DNA from: Gammaproteobacteria bacterium
GTDB lineage: Bacteria > Pseudomonadota > Gammaproteobacteria > Acidiferrobacterales > SZUA-150
Direction: 5' to 3'
Length of the DNA: 51,834 nucleotides
Assembly: GCA_029880545.1 (NCBI GenBank)
Contig: JAOUOD010000016.1
Span: forward strand, 1 to 51,834
In this document: positions 35,171-44,435 of the stretch, piece by piece
How the letters are laid out: the number at the start of each line of letters is the position of its first letter
Numbering within the stretch: position 1 is the first letter of the stretch
Notes under the pieces: model-generated
What the model was told of the DNA's origin: nothing
What the model saw: the letters and a program-made list of their open reading frames with translations, nothing else
Databases searched by the model: none
Program-made: the position numbers and the translations under genes

Positions 35171-36142
35171 TTGCCTGAATTCCAGCTGATTCAAACCTAT
35201 TTTTCCCGTCAACCAGTGCACCGGGCTGATGTCGACATCGGTATCGGTGACGACGCTGCACTGGTGTCACCTGCTGAAGATATGCAATTGGCCGTTGCTG
35301 CTGATGTGCTGAACGAGGGCGTGCATTTTCCTGCCGGTACGGATGCCCGTGCAATTGGTCACAAGGCCCTTGCCGTGAATCTCAGCGATATGGCGGCCAT
35401 GGGCGCCGAGCCTTCGTGGTTCACACTGACACTGAGCATGCCGGGCGAAGACAAGGACTGGCTTGAAGGTTTTTGCCAGGGCCTTTATGAGTTGGCGTCA
35501 CGATACAATGTGCAATTGATTGGCGGGGACACGGTATCGGGACCATTGTCGATTGGCATACAGGTCTGCGGTTACGTGCCGCGAGGCACGGCATTGATGC
35601 GCAACGGCGCCCGGGTCGGTGATAATGTCTTTGTTACCGGAACGCTTGGCGATGCCGCAGCAGGCCTGGCCTTGCATGATCAGAAGTTGTGCATGGACGA
35701 TTCTTCGGCATCCTTGTTGCTGAACCGGCTTGAGTTTCCTGAACCCAGGGTGGAAGCAGGCATGATATTGCGCGACTGCGCGACTGCGGCCATTGATATT
35801 TCAGATGGTCTGGTTGCTGATCTCGGGCATATCTGCGAAATGAGTGGATGCGGCGCGACGATAGATGCGGAAAGGGTTCCGGCTTCAGAGAGTTTCACGC
35901 GTTTTGTCGAAGCGGGCGGGGATCGTCGGCTGCAGTTGAGTTTTGGTGATGACTACGAATTGTGTTTCACCAGTGAACTCGATGAGGTGGAATTAAACCA
36001 GCGACTGGATGATGCCGGATGTACCGTTACCTGTATCGGTACGATAACCGGAAGCAGTGGCATAAGATTGACAGATCACAATGGCAAAGAAGTGGGTTTT
36101 GACGAAACCGGTTTTGAGCATTTTGGCAACAGGACGACCTGA
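35171..36142 (+). CDS. thiL: Thiamine-monophosphate kinase
   Basis: 323 residues. It phosphorylates thiamine monophosphate to the diphosphate cofactor. Seen are GIGDDAALV (metal/ATP, about 24-32), AVNLSDMAAMGAEP (about 69-82), GGDTVSGP and DISDGLVADLGH. The start is a TTG at 35171 (MPEFQLIQTYF fits the family N-terminus); no other start gives a better protein. It begins 8 bases after nusB and its TGA overlaps the pgpA ATG by one base. Confidence 0.95.
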   Translation: MPEFQLIQTYFSRQPVHRADVDIGIGDDAALVSPAEDMQLAVAADVLNEGVHFPAGTDARAIGHKALAVNLSDMAAMGAEPSWFTLTLSMPGEDKDWLEGFCQGLYELASRYNVQLIGGDTVSGPLSIGIQVCGYVPRGTALMRNGARVGDNVFVTGTLGDAAAGLALHDQKLCMDDSSASLLLNRLEFPEPRVEAGMILRDCATAAIDISDGLVADLGHICEMSGCGATIDAERVPASESFTRFVEAGGDRRLQLSFGDDYELCFTSELDEVELNQRLDDAGCTVTCIGTITGSSGIRLTDHNGKEVGFDETGFEHFGNRTT

Positions 36143-36648
36143 TGGGTAGCCGGGTTGCGATTCCGGCCAGGCTGTTGCGCGACCCCGGACATTTTCTGGC
36201 ACTGGGTTTTGGCAGCGGCCTGGTACCATTTGCGCCGGGAACAGCAGGAACTGTTGCCGCCATTCCGGTGTTCCTGTTGCTGCAAAGCCTTGGCTGGACA
36301 GTCTACATGGCTGTCACCGTGGTGTTGTTTGTCCTTGGTATTTATCTTTGTGGCCGAACTGCCAAGACACTGGCTGTGCATGATCATCCAGGCATAGTCT
36401 GGGACGAGGTTGTGGGCTACCTGGTTACCATGGTTCTGGTTCCGGCTACACCGGTGTTGATTATCACCGGGTTCGTGTTCTTTCGCCTGTTTGATATCTG
36501 GAAACCGTGGCCGATTCGAAAGCTGGATGCAGGCGTGGGTGGCGGCCTGGGTATTATGCTCGATGATATACTGGCCGGCGTTTATGCAGCAGCATTTGTC
36601 CAGACAATCATGGCAGTACAAATACTACCTTCACAGTTTCTGCAATGA
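36142..36648 (+). CDS. pgpA: Phosphatidylglycerophosphatase A
   Basis: 168 residues, with hydrophobic helices. It removes the phosphate from phosphatidylglycerol phosphate in the inner membrane. Seen are LGFGSGLVPFAPGTAGT (about 24-40), HDHPGIVWDEVVGY with the acidic active site, and FRLFDIWKPWPIRKLD. The start overlaps thiL; its end overlaps the next gene by four bases (ATGA), tying a beta-lactamase-fold protein to this housekeeping operon. Confidence 0.95.
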   Translation: MGSRVAIPARLLRDPGHFLALGFGSGLVPFAPGTAGTVAAIPVFLLLQSLGWTVYMAVTVVLFVLGIYLCGRTAKTLAVHDHPGIVWDEVVGYLVTMVLVPATPVLIITGFVFFRLFDIWKPWPIRKLDAGVGGGLGIMLDDILAGVYAAAFVQTIMAVQILPSQFLQ

Positions 36649-38384
36649 ACCGGTCAGCATTATTCAGGCGAGCCGGTTGGCCGGCAACTCTCCGCGTTTT
36701 GTTGCTGGCTGCACTTGTACCAGGGCTGTTCCAACCCGCCTTTGCCGCACCGGTCGGCAAGGCACTTTCTGCGGCAGTTGATTACAGTACCCTGATTGCC
36801 CGTATGCGCGATGACATTCCGGCGCTGTTGCATCAGCACAAGACGCCCGGACTGGCTATTGCCCTGGTTGATGGAAACCGTGTCGTTTGGAAGCAGGGAT
36901 TTGGAAAATCTGTTGATACCGGTGCCGAAGCAGTGTCTTCAGCTACGCGTTTTGGTCTCGGTTCGGCAAGCAGCCTGGTGATCGCGGATGCGGTGCTTCA
37001 TCTGGCAGAGCAAAACCGTATTGATATCGACAAACCGGTCAGTTTTTATCTTCCGGGGACAGGGTTTCGTAACCGGTTTAACGACAAGATGCCAACCGTA
37101 CGCGACCTGTTAAGTCACCATGGAGGGCTTCCTTCGGGCCAGATGAAAGGGCGCTGGATACGGGAAAATGAGCAGGTAACCGGTTTGCCCACCACGTTCG
37201 ATCTTGTTGCGCCACCTCGCCATGTTTACGTCCAGTCGATGATCGGCTCGGAATTGTTGGCAAGACTTGTGTCAAAAGTGAGCGGTCAGGATTACGAAGA
37301 GTATGTTGCGGCGCACATATTCGGGCCATCGGGCATGAAGGACGCACTCTACGATGACAAGACTGCAGGCGGAGTTGCCGGTGGTCACCTGGACAGGAAA
37401 CTTCAACCCCGAACCAGCGTGAGAGACCGGGCCGCGACCGGCCTGTTTGTCAGTATTGATGATATGTCGGCCTACCTTTCAAAGCTGATTGTACGGCCTA
37501 GTGCCATGCAGCGACTGGCGATCCAGAATGCGGATGTCCGGCTCGACCTGGGCAGTATGTTTGCCTATGGCTGGGCATTGAGTGCGTTCGATATAGTCAA
37601 TGCCGGACCGGTGGCGCATTTCAGCGGTGAAGCATTGCACTACCAGTCACAGCTAGTGATGACTCCGTATCACAATCTTGCAGTGGCAGTACTTGCCAAT
37701 GCAGCGGAGTCGCGAACCCTGGTGGATGAACTGGCACGACGAATCCTGGCCGGCGCACTGCAGCTGAAGGCAGGTATCGAACAGGGGGCGACGCCACGCA
37801 AGCTTGCCGGCAAGCCGATAGAGCCAGCAGGCGAGTATGCAACCTGGAAGGGTTACGCCAAGGTCTTCAGGAAAGGCAGGCATTGGCGGTTGCGTCTCAA
37901 TGATACCAGCCTGTTTTTGATTGAAGATGGCGAGTTTTACCGTATGCAATACCGCCTGCTGGGAATTATGCCCATCAAGGTGCCAGAACTGGAGCATGTT
38001 CGACTCGCATTCCGCAAGCTGGATGGAAAATCCCGCATGGTGTCACGATTCAAGGGCTGGGATTTTCTTTTTGGCGAACAAGTGCAGCATCAGCCGCTAC
38101 AGTCGTCGTGGCGTGAGCGCCCTGGACGCTACAGGGTTATAAACCCGGACAGTGTTGTCAGGCTGTCGGATATTGATCTGGATTACCGAAACGGGTTGCT
38201 GTTGCTGTCATACAATGCACCACCCTATATAAAGGACAAGGTTGTCTTTCCAATTGAGCCGATATCGGGTTCGGAGGCAGTCATATCGGGAATTGGCCGC
38301 GATCTCGGCCAGCTAGTGAGGTTTACGCGTGTTTCCGGACGAAATCGCATCGAGCTATCGGGTTATGTCGCCGAGCAGCAGTAA
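36645..38384 (+). CDS. Exported beta-lactamase-fold protein lacking the catalytic lysine (probable pseudoenzyme)
   Basis: 579 residues with a signal peptide (to about FAA35). The beta-lactamase/PBP class C fold covers about 48-375 and a C-terminal beta-rich domain follows. Catalytic motifs are broken: where SxxK is expected the sequence is FGLGSASSLV (Ser107, but Ser110 in place of Lys); the YxN position reads QSM; only the third-motif His remains (HFSG, His325). The close paralogue at 42018 has SISK, YSN and HGGG. The C-terminal domains are also alignable (both end with SGYx after VIMGLGR/ISGIGR-type sequences). It probably binds rather than cleaves a peptide or cell-wall ligand. Overlaps pgpA by four bases; stop is 3 bases from the convergent FecR-SPOR gene. 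Confidence 0.85.
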   Translation: MNRSALFRRAGWPATLRVLLLAALVPGLFQPAFAAPVGKALSAAVDYSTLIARMRDDIPALLHQHKTPGLAIALVDGNRVVWKQGFGKSVDTGAEAVSSATRFGLGSASSLVIADAVLHLAEQNRIDIDKPVSFYLPGTGFRNRFNDKMPTVRDLLSHHGGLPSGQMKGRWIRENEQVTGLPTTFDLVAPPRHVYVQSMIGSELLARLVSKVSGQDYEEYVAAHIFGPSGMKDALYDDKTAGGVAGGHLDRKLQPRTSVRDRAATGLFVSIDDMSAYLSKLIVRPSAMQRLAIQNADVRLDLGSMFAYGWALSAFDIVNAGPVAHFSGEALHYQSQLVMTPYHNLAVAVLANAAESRTLVDELARRILAGALQLKAGIEQGATPRKLAGKPIEPAGEYATWKGYAKVFRKGRHWRLRLNDTSLFLIEDGEFYRMQYRLLGIMPIKVPELEHVRLAFRKLDGKSRMVSRFKGWDFLFGEQVQHQPLQSSWRERPGRYRVINPDSVVRLSDIDLDYRNGLLLLSYNAPPYIKDKVVFPIEPISGSEAVISGIGRDLGQLVRFTRVSGRNRIELSGYVAEQQ

Positions 38385-38387
38385 CGG

Positions 38388-39284
38388 CTATTGATGACCG
38401 GTTTGTTCGACCCACGGCGTCTTGATCGTATCCCATGCTTTCAGTCGCTCGGAAAGCAGCAGCGCCGCATGACGACTCTGCAACCTGTCGACGCTTAGTC
38501 GATACCATGTTTTTTCGCCGCTGCTTATTTTGCGAAGGTCGACCGGGTAACCGTAGCGTCGCAATAACCGGGCTATGTCCCTGGCCGGATTAATACCCGG
38601 GAGTGAAACAAGATGTGCCGACCATGCCCCCTCGGGTGTGACGGCAATACTGTCTGCATCAATATCCGTTTGCCTGACCCGGTCCGGGAAGCCAGCGGTT
38701 GCGTCACGTGTTGCTACGGGCAGCGTATCAAGGTTTGGCAAGCGCGTTACGGATAACGGCTGGGAAAGGGAGACGATCCTGGATGAGCTTCCCGATGAAA
38801 TTGTAACTTCACCCTCAATCATGGCGACGACTGTTTCATTGGTCGCGCTGGTGGCAAACAGGTCGCCGCTGTGAACATGGATGGTTCCATGACTGGTAAT
38901 GATATTAAGCTGCTGTTGGTTTGACGAAAAACCCATTTCATCTGTAATGCGAAGCGTGCCAAATGCCAGGCGAATCGCCGTCGCGCCGTAGTTCGAATGA
39001 TTGATAATTCCGGCCCTGGATGACGAACCAATTCTTGCCAGCAGGCCGTTAGCCAATGCCAGGTGTATGCGACCTTGCCGGTCTGTCAGCAAGTAATCAT
39101 CTTTGATGATTTTCACGCCTGGCGCCGCCGGGTATCGCTTGTTGTCGCGGAATATCCAAGCTGGTGGTTGTACCGAATGAATCGTTGCAGCAACAGCGGA
39201 AGGCACCGGCTGTGTTGCCAGTGCGGTTGTACCGGTAAACGCGACCGACAGGAAATATGCCATTTGTATAAACGCGCGATTCAT
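38388..39284 (-). CDS. Exported FecR-like domain plus SPOR-like domain protein
   Basis: 298 residues with a signal peptide (MNRAFIQMAYFLSVAFTGTTALA). Residues about 45-165 resemble the FecR domain: DDYLLTDRQGRIHLALANGLLARIG, then an alternating strand pattern to VVAMIEGEVTISSG. The C-terminal part (about 215-290) has the SPOR shape: GAWSAHLVSLPGINPARDIARLLRRYGYPV, then TWYRLSVDRLQSRHAALLLSERLKA. SPOR domains bind glycan chains stripped of peptides at division sites. A FecR domain with SPOR but no sigma factor or TonB receptor nearby suggests a cell-wall role rather than iron signalling. Neighbour of two penicillin-binding-fold proteins. Confidence 0.75.
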   Translation of the reverse strand: MNRAFIQMAYFLSVAFTGTTALATQPVPSAVAATIHSVQPPAWIFRDNKRYPAAPGVKIIKDDYLLTDRQGRIHLALANGLLARIGSSSRAGIINHSNYGATAIRLAFGTLRITDEMGFSSNQQQLNIITSHGTIHVHSGDLFATSATNETVVAMIEGEVTISSGSSSRIVSLSQPLSVTRLPNLDTLPVATRDATAGFPDRVRQTDIDADSIAVTPEGAWSAHLVSLPGINPARDIARLLRRYGYPVDLRKISSGEKTWYRLSVDRLQSRHAALLLSERLKAWDTIKTPWVEQTGHQ

Positions 39285-39508
39285 TGATGTACCCGGTAAC
39301 CCGTTACAGAATGAAATCCAGAGTATCGGCGCAACTCGTCCGCGGGCAAGAAAACTTTAGTCAACAGTGGTAAAAATTTGTAACGTGTTTGATGGAGTTG
39401 ACGAGATGGTCCGGCCGGCGTGCATTTTTCGGCACACGGATCCGGGCCAGAACCGGCGATTGGCTATTTCCGGGAGCAGAAGGTGATCGATATGCCGGAT
39501 AATGCAAA

Positions 39509-40282
39509 TTAATCTGCTATCGGGTCGCCGTTCTGGTCGACGCGAAGCTTGACGTACCCCAGTGCCTGGAGTGCATAGATCGCATTCTGGAAACCCTGCG
39601 TGGCTGAAAGTTTCCACCATTTGACTGCTTCCGAGAGACTTTTGTGCACGCCTTCACCGTTAGCGTGCATGACGCCGAGATTGAACTGGGCAGCAGGATC
39701 GCCCTGTTCAGCAGCCATGCGCCACCAGTTTGCCGCGGTGCCGGCATTTGCATCAACACCTTTTCCGCGAGAATAGATCAGGCCAAGATTGTATTGCGCG
39801 TCAACATTCCCGCCGAGCGCAGCCCGTTCCCACCAGCTGACCGCGGTTTCCATGTCTTCCGTAAAGGTTATTCCCTTGGCGTAGGCCACGCCGATGTTGT
39901 ATTGCGCACGGGCATGACCGTTGTTGGCAGCAATTTGATAGTGATACATCGCCCTGGGCAGGCTTGACTCGTCCACCAGGTTATTGAAATGCAGATTGCC
40001 CAGGTGGTAGTGGGCATCCGTATGGCCTTGGCGCGCGGCAATGGAAAACAGGAAGTAAGCCTGTGCCATGTCATTATCGCCGAAAGCTTCCAGTCCCTCG
40101 AAATAGTATTGATGAGATGAAGACCAGGGCTGCAGGTTGAAATCATCGTTCTTGGTTGTGTAGCGTGCACTGGCATGAGCCGGAACCATGAATGCGAGGA
40201 ACGACAACAGGCAAACCGTGAAAACTGCTCGCGCCAAGGCTGTTTTTCCATAATTGATGTATCCATTCCCTGAATCATGCAT
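39509..40282 (-). CDS. Exported Sel1-repeat protein
   Basis: About 257 residues. The start is ATG 40282 with GGGGA about eight bases upstream (an earlier start at 40324 is weaker). A signal peptide (about 15-38, FTVCLLSFLAFMVPAHASA) is followed by four or five Sel1/TPR-like repeats with the A-x-x-x-LGxxYxxGxG pattern, for example AQYNIGVAYAKGITF, AQYNLGLIYSRGKGV and AQFNLGVMHANGEGV, each followed by a WW-containing helix. Such solenoids are protein-protein scaffolds. It is monocistronic between the FecR-SPOR gene and the nucleotide-sugar dehydrogenase. Confidence 0.85.
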   Translation of the reverse strand: MHDSGNGYINYGKTALARAVFTVCLLSFLAFMVPAHASARYTTKNDDFNLQPWSSSHQYYFEGLEAFGDNDMAQAYFLFSIAARQGHTDAHYHLGNLHFNNLVDESSLPRAMYHYQIAANNGHARAQYNIGVAYAKGITFTEDMETAVSWWERAALGGNVDAQYNLGLIYSRGKGVDANAGTAANWWRMAAEQGDPAAQFNLGVMHANGEGVHKSLSEAVKWWKLSATQGFQNAIYALQALGYVKLRVDQNGDPIAD

Positions 40283-40457
40283 TGTAGATATCCCCGAAAA
40301 TCCAGACTGCCTTGAATTCGACAAGCAACAGCTGTGCCAGACAGTAAATGTCAGGGTGGTTAAATAATGTTTATTTATTAAAACAGCTACTTATAGCAGC
40401 CGTGTCGCGGATGACAGACTTTCGACAGGCACCAAGAGTGCCGGACTGGTGACGCAG

Positions 40458-40497
40458 ACTGGCCATGATTGACGGCCAGTTCGGGTTGGGCAACCCG
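40458..40497. other. Two adjacent hairpins downstream of the sugar dehydrogenase gene
   Basis: ACTGGCC (40458-40464) pairs with GGCCAGT (40474-40480); immediately next CGGGTT (40482-40487) pairs with AACCCG (40492-40497). No T-run follows on the minus strand. They lie 14 bases past the dehydrogenase stop and may be a weak terminator or mRNA-end stabiliser. Confidence 0.45.
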
Positions 40498-40510
40498 GAT
40501 ACATGTCAAA

Positions 40511-41791
40511 TTACAGGCGCCATACATTGATGTTCATGGTGCGAAGCGAGTCGGCATCAAAGCGTGATTTAACATCAATGAATGGCGATCCAGGTTGCAG
40601 CTTGTCGACAATCTGTGACGTCGGCATGGACAGGAATTCACGGTGACCTACCGCGGCTACCATGGCGTTGGCGCGAGGCAGGTCATTCCAGTTTTTGAGG
40701 TGGATGCCATATTCATGCTTCGCTTCATGGGCAGCCGGAACCGGGTCATGTACATGTACATTGATACCGTAGTCCTGCAGCTCCCGGATGACATCGATGA
40801 CTCTCGAGTTGCGCAGGTCCGGGCAGTCTTCCTTGAAGGTAAGTCCCAGCACAATGACATGAGCATCCCGGATCGGGCTGCCGGCTGCAATCATCTGCTT
40901 GACTGTCTGTTCGGCAATGTACTTGCCCATGCCGTCATTAATATGACGGCCGGCGAGAATGACTTCTGGATGCAGGCCCAGTTTCTCAGCCTTGTGTGTC
41001 AGGTAATAGGGGTCCACACCAATACAATGACCTCCTACCAGGCCGGGACGGAAAGGCAGGAAGTTCCACTTGGTGCCGGCGGCTTCCAGGACTTCCATGG
41101 TATCAATACCCAGCCGGTTGAAGATGATGGCCAGCTCATTCATGAACGCGATGTTCAGATCACGCTGGGTATTTTCGATTACCTTGGCGGCCTCGGCCAC
41201 CTTGATGCTGGAAGCGCGGTGCACACCGGCACTGATGATGCTTTCATAGAGTGCCGCAACCTTATCCAGCGTCGCATCAGTGTCGCCCGATACCACCTTG
41301 ACGATGCGGGTGAGCGTGTGTTCGCGATCACCCGGGTTGATGCGTTCCGGCGAATAGCCAACGTTGAAATCAACGCGCCATTTCATGGCTGATTCCTGCT
41401 CAAGAATGGGTACGCAAACTTCCTCGGTAGCGCCCGGGTAAACGGTGGATTCGTAAATCACGATGGCGCCACGCTTCATGTGTCGGCCGGCGGTGTGACT
41501 GGCGCCAATCAAGGGTCGAAAATCCGGTTGCCGAGCTTCATCGATAGGTGTGGGTACGGCAATAACAATGTAATCCGCGGCAGCGATGGCGGATGGATCC
41601 GTGGTCACCTGGAGCTGCGTGGCCAGCGCCAGTTCGCCGTCCGATACTTCGCCAGTGGGGTCTGTGCCGTTCTGGTAATGCGACACCTTGGTCGCATCGA
41701 GATCAAAACCGATGGTGGTCATGTGCTTGCCGAATTCCACGGCCAGCGGCAAACCGACATATCCCAAACCGATGACTGCGACTGTTGCCAA
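40511..41791 (-). CDS. UDP-N-acetylglucosamine 6-dehydrogenase-like (WbpA/TviB group)
   Basis: About 426 residues of the UDP-glucose/GDP-mannose dehydrogenase family. The Rossmann motif is VAVIGLGYVGLPLAVEFG (from about residue 4), and the catalytic Cys is in GLVGGHCIGVDPYYLTHKA (about Cys256). ENTQRDLNIAFMNELAIIFNRLGIDT and this catalytic loop are typical of WbpA/TviB enzymes that oxidise UDP-GlcNAc (or the Gal epimer) to the uronic acid for polysaccharide synthesis. The start is TTG 41791 with GGAG seven bases upstream; TTG 41818 is less likely. No other polysaccharide gene is adjacent, so it is an orphan here. Confidence 0.88.
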   Translation of the reverse strand: MATVAVIGLGYVGLPLAVEFGKHMTTIGFDLDATKVSHYQNGTDPTGEVSDGELALATQLQVTTDPSAIAAADYIVIAVPTPIDEARQPDFRPLIGASHTAGRHMKRGAIVIYESTVYPGATEEVCVPILEQESAMKWRVDFNVGYSPERINPGDREHTLTRIVKVVSGDTDATLDKVAALYESIISAGVHRASSIKVAEAAKVIENTQRDLNIAFMNELAIIFNRLGIDTMEVLEAAGTKWNFLPFRPGLVGGHCIGVDPYYLTHKAEKLGLHPEVILAGRHINDGMGKYIAEQTVKQMIAAGSPIRDAHVIVLGLTFKEDCPDLRNSRVIDVIRELQDYGINVHVHDPVPAAHEAKHEYGIHLKNWNDLPRANAMVAAVGHREFLSMPTSQIVDKLQPGSPFIDVKSRFDADSLRTMNINVWRL

Positions 41792-42017
41792 GGCGCTACT
41801 CCAGAAAAATTGGACCAATTAATGTGCGCCGAAGTATACCGAAGCCGGTGATCGCATCCTATAGCCGCCACCGCCTTTGTTGTCATGTCGCGGCTTAGCT
41901 CCTACACTTCGTGGCAGGTCAATCCACCTCGTCTGTCAGGTATTGCGTCGATCCGGTCCGGCGTGGGGGTGGTTATGTATTTTCAGGCCGGTGAACGGCT
42001 CATTACGGGAAGGGAAA

Positions 42018-43898
42018 ATGCTCAAGCGGTTCGGAAATTCCAGGAATATCTTGTTTTCAGGTTTTGTGTTGGCGCTGGCCGCTTGCGCGACCCAGGCCCC
42101 GGTCAAACCGGATCATCTTGGTCGTGGGGATTACAGCTACGCCATTGATTATATCCGCTGGTATGTGCCGCAACTTCTGGATGAGCATGATACCCCGGGC
42201 GTGAGTCTGGCGCTGGTGGATGGCCAGAAACTGGTCTGGGCCCAGGGCTTTGGCATGGCGGATGTGGAGAACAAGGTGCCGGCTGCTGCTGATACGGTTT
42301 ATCGTATTGCATCCATTTCCAAGACCTTCACGGCTACCGCAGCGATGCAGTTGCAGGATCGCGGCAGGATGCGAGCCGATAATCCGCTCAAGCAGTACCT
42401 GCCGGAGTTTTCCATCCGTTCCAGGTATCAGAACACGCCGCCGATTACACCGCGCATGATCATGACTCATCATTCCGGGTTGCCGGCTGATATCATGAAA
42501 GGCATGTGGAATAGCGATGGTGAAGCGCGTTTCACCGACGTCGTGACCCAATTCCGTGATCAGTACGCGGCCTATCCGCCTGATTATATCTACTCCTATT
42601 CCAATGCCGCGGTGTCGCTGCTCGGCCACGCAGTACAAAAGGTGAGTGGTCAGCCGTTCTATGAATATGTCGAGCAGAACATTTCACAACCGCTGGGCAT
42701 GATGCACACGTCTCATGAGCTGCATCCGCATATGAAAGCGCGCCTGGCCGGAAGCTATTCCGATGGTGATTATATTGATGCCGGCCAGTTGCGCGACACA
42801 CCGGCGGGCGGCATGTACAGCTCGGTCAATGACCTCAGCCATTTTATGCGCATGATACTTGCCGGTGGTGAGTATAACGGGAAGCGCATTCTCAAACCCG
42901 AAACCATTCGCGAGATGATGCGACCGCAAAATGCCAACGTACCGCTGGATTTCGGCTTGCACCTGGGTATGGGCTGGTTCCTGGTAGATCACGGTATCAA
43001 GGGCGTGAAAACTGTTGCTTCTCATGGCGGCGGTGCGCCGTGTTATTTCAGCCAGATGATCGTATTGCCGGAACAGCAACTCGGCGTTGTTGCGCTGGCC
43101 AACAGCTGTACCAGCGGTCCCGTGGTTGCCGAGTCTGCGACCCGGCTGCTGAAGCTGGCGCTCGAAGCCAAGACCGGCATTCGCCAGCAACTTGAAGAAA
43201 AAGTCGAAAAGGCGGCGTTGGCCGAGAATCCGTCTGAGCAGTTGCTCGACAGCTTTGTCGGCAAGTTCGCCACATGGCTGGGATTGATTGACGTGAAGCG
43301 CAATGGCAAACAATTGCAGGCCAGCCTGTCCGGCTGGAAGTTTGATTTGTTGCCTCACACCGATGGCAAGTTCAGTATCCGGTTCAAACTGTTCGGATTG
43401 ATATCCATACGACACCTGTACGGCATCGACCTGGACAACGTGTTGCTGGCGCCGGCCAGGGTGGATGACAAAACCGCCGTCGTCATGACCTTCAAGGGTC
43501 GTGAACAGTTGCTCGGTGCGCTGGTGAAACCACAACCTATTCCCGAAGCCTGGTTGGCGCGCCTGGGTGAAATGGAGATTACCAACCAGGATGCCTACAT
43601 GCAGTTCCGCGGCAATCGCCTCGAGGTCAAGGACGGCATCCTGGTCATGAGTTACAAGCTGAAGATGACCGTGTTGCCGGAACAAAGTGCCATGGTGCCG
43701 ATCATGCCCATATCCGATGATGAGGCGGTGGTCATGGGTCTTGGCCGGAATATGAATGAGACCATACGCATTGTTCGACAGGGCAAACGTGAGGTTATGC
43801 ATTATTCGGGATATTTGTCCCGCTGGCTGAGTTACGATAACGGCCATGGCCCATTCGCGCCGACGCGTCTTGCTACCGAGGCGTCGGCAATAAACTAG
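42018..43898 (+). CDS. Serine hydrolase lipoprotein, beta-lactamase/PBP class C fold (active-site intact)
   Basis: A 626-residue lipoprotein: signal with lipobox LAAC, lipid on Cys23. The start is ATG 42018 with GGAAGGGA just upstream. The fold spans about 45-385: SISK (Ser99-Lys102) in YRIASISKTFTATA, YSN (194-196) in YSYSNAAVSLLGHA, and HGGG (336-339) in SHGGGAPCYFSQMI. So it should be a catalytic serine hydrolase, a D-aminopeptidase, carboxypeptidase, esterase or lactamase-like enzyme acting at the envelope. A long beta-rich C-terminal domain (about 405-626) is shared with the pseudoenzyme at 36645. It precedes pncC by 9 bases. Confidence 0.9.
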   Translation: MLKRFGNSRNILFSGFVLALAACATQAPVKPDHLGRGDYSYAIDYIRWYVPQLLDEHDTPGVSLALVDGQKLVWAQGFGMADVENKVPAAADTVYRIASISKTFTATAAMQLQDRGRMRADNPLKQYLPEFSIRSRYQNTPPITPRMIMTHHSGLPADIMKGMWNSDGEARFTDVVTQFRDQYAAYPPDYIYSYSNAAVSLLGHAVQKVSGQPFYEYVEQNISQPLGMMHTSHELHPHMKARLAGSYSDGDYIDAGQLRDTPAGGMYSSVNDLSHFMRMILAGGEYNGKRILKPETIREMMRPQNANVPLDFGLHLGMGWFLVDHGIKGVKTVASHGGGAPCYFSQMIVLPEQQLGVVALANSCTSGPVVAESATRLLKLALEAKTGIRQQLEEKVEKAALAENPSEQLLDSFVGKFATWLGLIDVKRNGKQLQASLSGWKFDLLPHTDGKFSIRFKLFGLISIRHLYGIDLDNVLLAPARVDDKTAVVMTFKGREQLLGALVKPQPIPEAWLARLGEMEITNQDAYMQFRGNRLEVKDGILVMSYKLKMTVLPEQSAMVPIMPISDDEAVVMGLGRNMNETIRIVRQGKREVMHYSGYLSRWLSYDNGHGPFAPTRLATEASAIN

Positions 43899-43907
43899 GA
43901 CAGCGCA

Positions 43908-44411
43908 ATGCCCCAGCATGAGCACAGCCTGGTCGCCGAACTTGCAAAAGCGTTGCAAGAGCGTGGCGTCATGCTGGCGACGGCCGAATCCTGTACCGGT
44001 GGCGGCGTAGCATACGCCATCACCGCCATACCGGGCAGTTCGCACTGGTTTGATCGGGGTTTCGTGGTCTATACCAACGCAGCCAAGTCAGAAATGCTCG
44101 GCGTGGATGCGTCGATTATTGATGCTCATGGAGCGGTGAGCGAGCAGGTAGCCCGCGCGCTGGCAGAAGGCGTGTTGACTCATAGTCACGCTGATTTTTC
44201 GTTAGCCATCACTGGTGTTGCCGGGCCGGGAGGCGGTTCGCCGGAAAAGCCCGTGGGCACGGTCTGGTTTGCCTGGGCGGGAACCGGGTCACCGGTTTTG
44301 GCAGAGCGACGACGTTTTTCCGGTAATCGCGATGAAGTCAGGCAGCAGTCTGTAGAGGCAGCGCTGCAAGGCATGCTGGACTACATACAAAAATCCGTCG
44401 TGCCAGCTTGA
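43908..44411 (+). CDS. pncC: Nicotinamide-nucleotide amidohydrolase (CinA C-terminal family)
   Basis: 167 residues. It deamidates nicotinamide mononucleotide to nicotinate mononucleotide in the pyridine nucleotide cycle. Seen are LATAESCTGGGVAYAITAIPGSS (about 24-46), FDRGFVVYTNAAKSEMLGV and GVAGPGGGSPEKPVGTVWFAW. It is the single-domain form. In many gammaproteobacteria it lies directly before recA; here a minus-strand WYL regulator gene comes between them. Confidence 0.95.
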   Translation: MPQHEHSLVAELAKALQERGVMLATAESCTGGGVAYAITAIPGSSHWFDRGFVVYTNAAKSEMLGVDASIIDAHGAVSEQVARALAEGVLTHSHADFSLAITGVAGPGGGSPEKPVGTVWFAWAGTGSPVLAERRRFSGNRDEVRQQSVEAALQGMLDYIQKSVVPA

Positions 44412-44435
44412 GACTTCGGGCGGGCGACACGATCA

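Noticed and set aside
42684-44045. 453-codon minus-strand open frame
   Set aside because: It is antisense to the serine hydrolase lipoprotein and pncC, has no recognisable domain, and the plus-strand proteins have clear motifs throughout.
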